From CAOJBM01 sp051872535 (GTDB taxonomy: Bacteria; Bacillota_I; Bacilli_A; RF39; UBA660), in assembly GCA_051872535.1 (NCBI GenBank), contig JBJEDY010000046.1, positions 1-8,829 of the forward strand: DNA of 8,829 bases, in the 5' to 3' direction. The notes below the pieces were generated by a model, which saw only the letters and a program-made list of their open reading frames with translations, had not been told where the DNA came from and did no database searches. A program made the position numbers and the translations under genes. Positions within the stretch are counted from its first letter, which is position 1. Each line of letters begins with the position of its first letter. Below, one piece after another: positions 4,147-8,829 of this stretch.

Positions 4147-4986
4147 TTATTTTTTTTCTCTTTTAATTAATTTAGCATGTAATACTACTTTATCATTTTT
4201 GTCGTAACAAGTTGATAAAGTTAATATATTATCATTTTCATTAATTGATGTATTAAAGTTATAAGCGCTTCTATTAATTAAAATATTAGACCATTCTAAA
4301 AATTCTTCATTAGAATTAAAATTGATTTGAATATAATCATTAGTGGTTGGGATACGATAAACACTAAATACTTGCCATAATGTATTTTCTGTTTCTGTTG
4401 ATATTTTTACTATATAATTATTTGAATCATTAAGCCAACCGCTAGACAAAATATTTTTTAAAGATCCAAACATTGTTTTATCAAGTCTACCATGAGCATA
4501 AATAATATTATTTTTATCTATTTCATTTTTATTGTTACGATAATCTAAAAATACCCATCCTGCAGAATTATATGATTTATTAAAAGTATGGGTTAAATAA
4601 TATTTGTTATCATTTGTTTGAACAAATGGATAGTTAATGTTTGTACCATTAACTTGAATCCATCCAACAGTAGAGGAATTGATTTTTTTTAATTCGTTTA
4701 AATTAACATCAATTAAATTCATTTTGATATAATCCCAATAAGGATTAAAAGGAGGGATTTCTTCTGATTGTTCTATTATTTCAACATTTTCAACATTTTC
4801 TTCATTTTCAATTTCTTTAATTTCTACTATATCTTGAATTTTATTTACTTCATCTATTATTTCCTTTGAGTTTAACTTCCACTTTATAATATTAAAAATA
4901 GCAATAGATAATCCAATTAAACATATAATACCTATTATTAAAATTAATAAATTTAATTTTTTAAGTCTTATTTTTTTTATTTTCAT
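4147..4986 (-). CDS. Class B-type sortase with Lys in place of the catalytic Arg
   Basis: A 279-residue membrane-anchored cysteine transpeptidase expected to join surface proteins to the cell wall. A basic N-terminus is followed by a membrane span (residues 13-34) and an acidic linker (41-76) rich in Glu and Asn. The sortase domain runs from about 84 to 275: the WIQVNGTNINYPFVQ strand (109-123), YYLTHTF (129-135), IIYAHGR (161-167) with catalytic His165, MFGSL (172-176), and LTLSTC (255-260) with nucleophile Cys260. The strand after TLSTC reads K-V-V-L-H-A-K-L from residue 266, where class B sortases normally start with the catalytic Arg, here AAA-coded Lys266. The start follows a GAGG site on the minus strand. 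The gene is divergent from the surface-protein gene at 5099, which ends in a matching sorting signal. A possible minus-strand -10 (TATAAT, 5020-5015) lies in the gap. Confidence 0.92.
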   Translation of the reverse strand: MKIKKIRLKKLNLLILIIGIICLIGLSIAIFNIIKWKLNSKEIIDEVNKIQDIVEIKEIENEENVENVEIIEQSEEIPPFNPYWDYIKMNLIDVNLNELKKINSSTVGWIQVNGTNINYPFVQTNDNKYYLTHTFNKSYNSAGWVFLDYRNNKNEIDKNNIIYAHGRLDKTMFGSLKNILSSGWLNDSNNYIVKISTETENTLWQVFSVYRIPTTNDYIQINFNSNEEFLEWSNILINRSAYNFNTSINENDNILTLSTCYDKNDKVVLHAKLIKREKK

Positions 4987-5098
4987 TTTCTTACCTCGTT
5001 ATCATTTTATCATTATTATATAAAAAAAATAATAATTTATAAAAAAAATATTTTAAATATAAGAAAAATATTGTATATTGATAGTAGGAGGAATGTAT

Positions 5099-6580
5099 AT
5101 GAAAAAAATATTAGGGGTATTTATTATTATGGTATGTACATTATTAATAGTTCCAGATAATGTATATGCAGAAGTTAATCATGAAGAATATTGGGATGAA
5201 CACATTAAATTATTAGCACCAGATGGAACTAATGCAGTATTAAAAATGAAAAAACCAACAAATATGAGTGAAATTGATTTTGGAATAAATGGATATGTTC
5301 AAAATTTATTACAAACTGACGGATACTATATTTATTCAAGTTGTAATGAAGATTTACAAGATTGTTTTGTAGAAATAACATTAGATACTGAAAATGTAGA
5401 GGGATTAGAAGACTGGGGAAAAACATATGATGTTAAAATGACATTTGATGAACCTGAAAAAAATAGTGTAGTAGATAGTTATTTAGAAGAATTAAATAAG
5501 TTTGATGATATGGATCCAACAACTTATAATATTGTAGAAGATTTATCTCTTATAAATTATTATTTAACAAGTAATAAATCAGAATTATGGCATGCAGGAG
5601 CTGCAGGTAGAGCATTAAGATATAGTACAATTAATAATCTAACAAAAGGGTCAAATATTACATATTATATTGATATAAGAGCTGGAAACCAAGATGAAGA
5701 ATTAATGTTTGAATCAGCATTTGGAGGACTTAGCTTATTTTATGATGGTAAGTTACAAGCAACTATAACTTCTGGAGTATATTTAAGAAGAGTAATATAT
5801 ATACCAGAAAATACTGAAAATACTAAAGAAGCTTATGTTGCAGCTGCTCAAAAAAGAATAAATGAATATTTAGGAAATGAAGAAGTAGAAGTAACTTATG
5901 GTGGATTAATTAGTAGTTTAACTGCTGCTGAAGATCCAGAGTGGGATGTAGAAAGTGATGGAAATTATTATAATATAAAAATTGGTAGTAGAACTTATAA
6001 GTTTTATATTGTAAAAGGAACAGATACACAATTAATAGAACCTACATATGTTGGATTAGATATAGATTCTAAAATTGAGATAACAAGTAAAGATTCTACA
6101 ATACCTTTAGATACATCTATAATGGTTGAAAATGTAAATGATAATTCAATAAAAGATATAATTGGAACTGATAAATATAAAACTTATGATATTAGTTTAT
6201 ATTCGGCTGCTAAAGATGCTAAAATAGAAAAATTAAGTAATGGTAAGTTTTTAGTAAAAATACCAGTACCAACTGAGTTTACTGGTAGTGATTTAATAGT
6301 ATATTACATAACATCAGATGGTAAAGTTGAAGAACATGAAGTTGTAGTAAAGGATGGATATGCAATATTTGAAACAAATCACTTTAGTAAATATTCATTA
6401 GCAGTAAAAACTAATAATACGATTACTAATAATGAAGAAACTAATAAAGAAACTATTGAAGAAAATCCAAATACATACGATGGAATTGTAACAAGTATTT
6501 TGATTGGTGTTATATCATTAATAGGATGTGTTGGATCTATAGTATATTTAAAAAAAAGAAGTAATATAAAAGGTTGCTAG
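5099..6580 (+). CDS. Sortase-anchored surface protein with NPNTYD sorting signal
   Basis: A 493-residue secreted, wall-anchored protein. Residues 1-24 form a signal peptide (KK, then a hydrophobic core, cleavage after VYA). The C-terminus is a complete sorting signal: NPNTYD (456-461), a hydrophobic span (463-484) and the basic tail KKR. The NP-x-T-type motif suits class B-like sortases, one of which is encoded divergently next door. Cys82 and Cys89 could form a disulfide. Residues 380-436 (NGKFLVKIPVP ... LIVYYITSDGKVEEHEVVVKDGYAIFETNHFSKYSLAV) are a beta-rich repeat-like domain common near the ends of Firmicutes surface proteins. The body (25-330) is not recognised; no enzyme motif is seen. 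An asparagine/threonine/glutamate-rich stalk (438-455) leads to the anchor. The start is ATG 5099, 7 nt after AGGAGG; ATG 5093 is too close. The terminator overlaps its stop. Confidence 0.9.
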   Translation: MKKILGVFIIMVCTLLIVPDNVYAEVNHEEYWDEHIKLLAPDGTNAVLKMKKPTNMSEIDFGINGYVQNLLQTDGYYIYSSCNEDLQDCFVEITLDTENVEGLEDWGKTYDVKMTFDEPEKNSVVDSYLEELNKFDDMDPTTYNIVEDLSLINYYLTSNKSELWHAGAAGRALRYSTINNLTKGSNITYYIDIRAGNQDEELMFESAFGGLSLFYDGKLQATITSGVYLRRVIYIPENTENTKEAYVAAAQKRINEYLGNEEVEVTYGGLISSLTAAEDPEWDVESDGNYYNIKIGSRTYKFYIVKGTDTQLIEPTYVGLDIDSKIEITSKDSTIPLDTSIMVENVNDNSIKDIIGTDKYKTYDISLYSAAKDAKIEKLSNGKFLVKIPVPTEFTGSDLIVYYITSDGKVEEHEVVVKDGYAIFETNHFSKYSLAVKTNNTITNNEETNKETIEENPNTYDGIVTSILIGVISLIGCVGSIVYLKKRSNIKGC

Positions 6581-6596
6581 AAATAGTAACTTTTTT
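6568..6596 (+). terminator. Terminator overlapping the surface-protein stop codon
   Basis: A 12-bp stem, AAAAGGTTGCTA (6568-6579) with TAGTAACTTTTT, has two G-U pairs, a GAAA tetraloop (6580-6583) and a T tract to 6596. The 5' arm encodes the last Lys-Gly-Cys residues and most of the TAG stop. Confidence 0.85.
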
Positions 6597-6663
6597 ATAT
6601 TTAATAAATTTAATGTTCTTAAATAAAGAAAATAATATACTATATAATAAGGAGTTAATTTCG

Positions 6664-7371
6664 ATGAAAAAACCTATTATCGGTATTGTTGGAAGAACTA
6701 CAACATCAAAAAGTGGAGATAATTGTATTTGTTCTTGGGAAGAAATTAGATTAAGTATTATAAAGTGTGGGGGAATACCATTACTAATATTACCAACAAA
6801 TGATATTGTATATGACAATTTAAATATTAATAATAAATCTTGTTTTACTAAACAACAAAAGGAAGATTTATATTCTATTGTTGGTATTTGTGATGGAATT
6901 ATATTTCAAGGAGGAGTTTGTTGGTCTCGATACGATACTATTATTTTTAATTACGCTCTTAGTAAAGATGTTCCTATGTTAGGAATTTGTGCTGGTATGC
7001 AAATGATGGCTTGTGTAGATAAATACAATTCTTTTTCTGACTTAACTATTCCAAATTCTACAAAAATAAATCATCAAGAAAAAAATAAAAGGTATGTTCA
7101 TAAAGTTAAAGTTATTAAGAATACTCTTTTATATGATATTGTAAAAACTAAAAGTTTAAATGTAAATAGTCGTCATAATTTCCATATTGATGGTGTGAAA
7201 AATTTTATTGTATCAGCTTATTCTTCAGATGGATTAATCGAAGCAATTGAATATCCTAACAAAAAGTTTGTTCTTGGTTTGCAATGGCATCCTGAATCAT
7301 TGATATACTATGATATGTATGCTAATGAGATTTTTTTAAGATTTCTGAAAATATGTAAAAAAAATTCATAA
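6664..7371 (+). CDS. Class I glutamine amidotransferase-like gamma-glutamyl hydrolase (peptidase C26)
   Basis: A 235-residue cytoplasmic enzyme of the family that includes gamma-glutamyl-GABA hydrolase (PuuD). It opens with the family strand KKPIIGIVGRT (residues 2-12) and has GIIFQGG (78-84). The nucleophile elbow MLGICAGMQMM (105-115) carries Cys109, VNSRHNFHI (167-175) matches the usual V-N-S-x-H segment, and GLQWHPES (205-212) supplies His209 and Glu211, completing the Cys-His-Glu triad. Length is normal. The usual Asp after the GG of the LPGG-x-D motif is Cys here (GGVC). The substrate cannot be told: no polyamine, folate or purine genes are nearby. The start is ATG 6664, 9 nt after AAGGAG; upstream in-frame codons run into the preceding terminator. 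A possible -10 (TATACT, 6636-6641) lies in the gap. No terminator precedes the tRNA promoter that follows. Confidence 0.9.
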   Translation: MKKPIIGIVGRTTTSKSGDNCICSWEEIRLSIIKCGGIPLLILPTNDIVYDNLNINNKSCFTKQQKEDLYSIVGICDGIIFQGGVCWSRYDTIIFNYALSKDVPMLGICAGMQMMACVDKYNSFSDLTIPNSTKINHQEKNKRYVHKVKVIKNTLLYDIVKTKSLNVNSRHNFHIDGVKNFIVSAYSSDGLIEAIEYPNKKFVLGLQWHPESLIYYDMYANEIFLRFLKICKKNS

Positions 7372-7376
7372 TTTTA

Positions 7377-7405
7377 TTGACAATGTAAATTCTATTTGGT
7401 ATAGT
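7377..7405 (+). promoter_or_regulatory. Strong promoter of the five-tRNA operon
   Basis: A perfect -35, TTGACA (7377-7382), a 17-bp spacer and -10 TATAGT (7400-7405), beginning 6 nt after the hydrolase stop. Transcription would start near 7412, about 16 nt before tRNA-Val. Confidence 0.9.
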
Positions 7406-7427
7406 TAGTTATGTCCAGAGCAGTTAA

Positions 7428-7504
7428 GGGCGATTAGCTCAGTTGGTTAGAGCACCTGCCTTACAAGCAGGGGGTCATAGGTTCGAGTCCTATATCGCCC
7501 ACCA
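7428..7504 (+). tRNA. tRNA-Val(UAC)
   Basis: A 77-nt cloverleaf. Acceptor GGGCGAT pairs with ATCGCCC, the anticodon loop is CTTACAA with anticodon TAC, the T-arm is AGGTTCGAGTCCT, and ACCA is encoded. First gene of the tRNA operon. Confidence 0.97.
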
Positions 7505-7510
7505 TTTTGT

Positions 7511-7586
7511 GCCGACTTAGCGTAACTGGCAGCGCAACTGACTTGTAATCAGTAGGTTGGGGGTTCGACTCCCTCAGTCGGCACCA
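7511..7586 (+). tRNA. tRNA-Thr(UGU)
   Basis: A 76-nt cloverleaf. Acceptor GCCGACT pairs with AGTCGGC, the anticodon loop is CTTGTAA with anticodon TGT, and CCA is encoded. The D-stem is GCGT/GCGC rather than the common GCTC/GAGC but still pairs, with one G-U. Only 6 nt separate it from tRNA-Val. Confidence 0.97.
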
Positions 7587-7595
7587 TTTCTTTTT

Positions 7596-7679
7596 GGAGG
7601 AATAGCGAAGTGGTCAAACGCGGCAGACTGTAAATCTGTTCTTTCGGGTTCCGTGGTTCAAATCCACGTTCCTCCACCA
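7596..7679 (+). tRNA. tRNA-Tyr(GUA)
   Basis: An 84-nt class II tRNA with a long variable arm (about 7640-7653). Acceptor GGAGGAA pairs with TTCCTCC, the anticodon loop is CTGTAAA with anticodon GTA, and CCA is encoded. Confidence 0.97.
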
Positions 7680-7687
7680 TTTCTTAT

Positions 7688-7763
7688 TGCCTCGTAGCCA
7701 AGTGGTAAGGCATCAGACTTTGACTCTGACATTCCGGTGGTTCGAGCCCACCCGAGGCAGCCA
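7688..7763 (+). tRNA. tRNA-Gln(UUG)
   Basis: A 76-nt cloverleaf. Acceptor TGCCTCG pairs with CGAGGCA, the anticodon stem TCAGA/TCTGA holds loop CTTTGAC with anticodon TTG, the discriminator is G and CCA is encoded. A 5' U1-A72 pair is typical of tRNA-Gln. Confidence 0.96.
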
Positions 7764-7774
7764 TTTTAATTTTT

Positions 7775-7850
7775 GTCCTGTTAGCTCAGTCGGTAGAGCA
7801 TTTGACTTTTAATCAAAGGGTCATGCGTTCAAGTCGCATACAGGACACCA
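7775..7850 (+). tRNA. tRNA-Lys(UUU)
   Basis: A 76-nt cloverleaf. Acceptor GTCCTGT pairs with ACAGGAC, the anticodon loop is CTTTTAA with anticodon TTT, and ACCA is encoded. Last gene of the tRNA operon. Confidence 0.97.
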
Positions 7851-7860
7851 TCTGAATTAT

Positions 7861-7883
7861 ACAAGCAGTTATGCTTGTTTTTT
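7861..7883 (+). terminator. Terminator of the tRNA operon
   Basis: ACAAGCA (7861-7867) pairs with TGCTTGT (7872-7878) around GTTA, followed by a T tract to 7883, 10 nt after the tRNA-Lys CCA. Confidence 0.92.
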
Positions 7884-7903
7884 ATTGAAAAAAGTTATAT
7901 ACT
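7875..7903 (+). promoter_or_regulatory. Promoter of the thioredoxin-like gene, overlapping the terminator
   Basis: TTGTTT (7875-7880), lying in the 3' arm and T-run of the tRNA terminator, is followed after 17 bp by TATACT (7898-7903). Initiation near 7910 would give a leader of about 19 nt carrying the AGAGAGG ribosome binding site. Confidence 0.5.
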
Positions 7904-7928
7904 TAAGATTAGAGAGGTTATGGTTTAT

Positions 7929-8639
7929 ATGGCAAAAGATAAGAAAAAGAAAATTGAAAATGTTGAAGAAATAGAAGAAGTTATTGAAACTGCAAATAAT
8001 GAAGAAATAGAAGAATATAATGAAAAAGAAGTTACTATAATGGATATGCTTAATAGAATAGTTGTTTGTTTAATCATTATAGCTATTATATTGGCAATTA
8101 ATACTATTGTATTAGTATGTAAGAGTGATAGTTCTGTAAAGAGTGAATCTACTACTACAACAGAAAATAGTGATGATTCAGGACTTAAAACTGATGAAGG
8201 TGGAAGTGGTTTTACTTGCATCGATGGATATGATTCAAGTATGTTTGAAAAAGTAGATTTAGATGGTGTTTTAGATTTATTTGATTCAAAAGGAATTTCT
8301 GTATTATATATTGGTCGTTGTGATTGCGGTGCTTGTGCAACATTTTTACCAACATTACAAAAAGCTCAAGAAGAATATGGTTTCACAACTCAATATTTTG
8401 ACATTAATTATTTAGATTCTAAATCAGATGCTTTTGAAAAAGTTCAAAAGAAATTAACTAAAAAGTATGAAATGGTAGGACAAGATGGCTCAACTCAAAC
8501 TGAAACATTTGGATATTGGATTGGTTATACACCAATGACAGTTATTATCAAAGATGGAAAACAAGTTGATGGTGAAATCGGAGCTATTGACTATGATACT
8601 TTAGCTAAAATGCTTGAAAATAGTGGATTATCTAAGTAA
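7929..8639 (+). CDS. Membrane-anchored extracytoplasmic thioredoxin-like protein
   Basis: A 236-residue protein with a long, highly charged cytoplasmic N-terminus (residues 1-41, Lys- then Glu-rich), one membrane span (about 43-64) and a Ser/Thr-rich linker (66-95). An outside thioredoxin-fold domain (about 97-236) follows. The active site reads RCDCGACATFLP: the redox pair is Cys133 and Cys136 in CGAC, with an extra Cys131 two residues before. The helix PTLQKAQEEYG, the strand QYFDINY, and YTPMTVIIKDGK with cis-Pro202 complete the fold. It resembles PedC-like bacteriocin-accessory thioredoxins as well as general thiol-disulfide proteins; no bacteriocin genes are near, so a role in surface-protein redox is the cautious reading. 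AGAGAGG (7911-7917) is 11 nt before ATG 7929; ATG 7920 is only 2 nt away and less likely. The gene is monocistronic between two tRNA units. Confidence 0.87.
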   Translation: MAKDKKKKIENVEEIEEVIETANNEEIEEYNEKEVTIMDMLNRIVVCLIIIAIILAINTIVLVCKSDSSVKSESTTTTENSDDSGLKTDEGGSGFTCIDGYDSSMFEKVDLDGVLDLFDSKGISVLYIGRCDCGACATFLPTLQKAQEEYGFTTQYFDINYLDSKSDAFEKVQKKLTKKYEMVGQDGSTQTETFGYWIGYTPMTVIIKDGKQVDGEIGAIDYDTLAKMLENSGLSK

Positions 8640-8644
8640 TATAT

Positions 8645-8674
8645 AAAGCAAAATGTGCATATTTTGCTTTTTTT
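8645..8674 (+). terminator. Terminator of the thioredoxin-like gene
   Basis: AAAGCAAAAT (8645-8654) pairs with ATTTTGCTTT (8661-8670) over 10 bp with loop GTGCAT, and the T tract runs to 8674. It starts 5 nt after the stop codon. Confidence 0.9.
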
Positions 8675-8686
8675 ATGCTAAAAAGG

Positions 8687-8715
8687 TTGATTTTTTCATA
8701 AAATAAATATATAAT
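8687..8715 (+). promoter_or_regulatory. Promoter of tRNA-Arg
   Basis: TTGATT (8687-8692), a 17-bp spacer, then a perfect -10, TATAAT (8710-8715). Transcription would start near 8722, about 29 nt before the tRNA. Confidence 0.8.
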
Positions 8716-8750
8716 GATATTGCGTTTTGATTTAATGCGTTTAAAGGAAT

Positions 8751-8827
8751 GCGCCCATAGCGCAATTGGATAGAGCGTTAGACTACGGATCTAAAGGTTA
8801 GGGGTTCGACTCCCTTTGGGCGCACCA
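8751..8827 (+). tRNA. tRNA-Arg(ACG)
   Basis: A 77-nt cloverleaf. Acceptor GCGCCCA pairs with TGGGCGC, the anticodon loop is CTACGGA with anticodon ACG (expected to be edited to ICG), and ACCA is encoded. It has its own promoter; any further genes of the unit lie beyond the window. Confidence 0.97.
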
Positions 8828-8829
8828 TT

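Noticed and set aside
5229..5426. Minus-strand open frame of 65 codons
   Set aside because: It lies wholly inside the surface-protein gene, has no ribosome binding site, and its composition is that of antisense AT-rich coding DNA.
6537..6818. Minus-strand open frame of 93 codons
   Set aside because: It spans the end of the surface-protein gene, its terminator and the start of the hydrolase gene, with no ribosome binding site; it is an antisense shadow.
7925..8221. Minus-strand open frame of 98 codons, Ser/Ile-rich
   Set aside because: It is antisense to the charged N-terminus of the thioredoxin-like protein. Its serine/isoleucine richness simply mirrors Glu/Asp/Asn codons on the plus strand.

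Overview
The window is AT-rich chromosomal DNA from a low-GC Gram-positive bacterium of the Bacilli/Mollicutes-related type. The evidence is: AGGAGG-type ribosome binding sites, tRNA genes with encoded CCA, rho-independent hairpin-plus-T-run terminators, a class B-type sortase with an NP-T-type surface substrate, and standard TGA stops with Trp read from TGG. The exact lineage cannot be fixed from this window; it resembles AT-rich gut Firmicutes.

Left part (1-3376). The 3' two-thirds of tRNA-Phe(GAA) enters from the left edge and is followed by a terminator. A 33-bp sequence starting at the tRNA CACCA end (51-83) recurs in diverged form at 3325-3357, with five differences that are all transitions. 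The two copies bracket an accessory-looking segment. This holds a 40-codon single-span membrane peptide on the minus strand behind a full-length Shine-Dalgarno match, a truncated GNAT acetyltransferase start, and a repeat-rich control region. It then carries a tight four-gene operon: an AAA_14/DUF4143 ATPase, a DUF6429-like small protein, a SAM-like core-binding-domain protein with no catalytic domain, and a pRiA4b ORF-3-like protein. A decayed coding remnant and two terminators end the segment.

Middle (3377-7371). A coiled-coil hypothetical protein (3454-3987) has nearly perfect 19-bp inverted repeats on either side and a 17-bp-stem hairpin downstream. Next are a minus-strand sortase and, divergent from it, a signal-peptide-bearing surface protein ending in NPNTYD, a membrane span and a basic tail. 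This is most simply a sortase with its own substrate. The sortase has Lys where the catalytic Arg is expected. A class I glutamine amidotransferase-like hydrolase (peptidase C26) follows.

Right part (7372-8829). A strong promoter drives tRNA-Val, -Thr, -Tyr, -Gln and -Lys, ended by a terminator. A membrane-anchored extracytoplasmic thioredoxin-like protein and tRNA-Arg(ACG), with its own promoter, complete the window.

The part most likely to hold an undescribed system is 84-3376. It combines a possible type I toxin-like peptide, an elaborate control region and a four-gene cassette of poorly characterised families at a tRNA locus between diverged direct repeats. Its function is not deducible from sequence alone.
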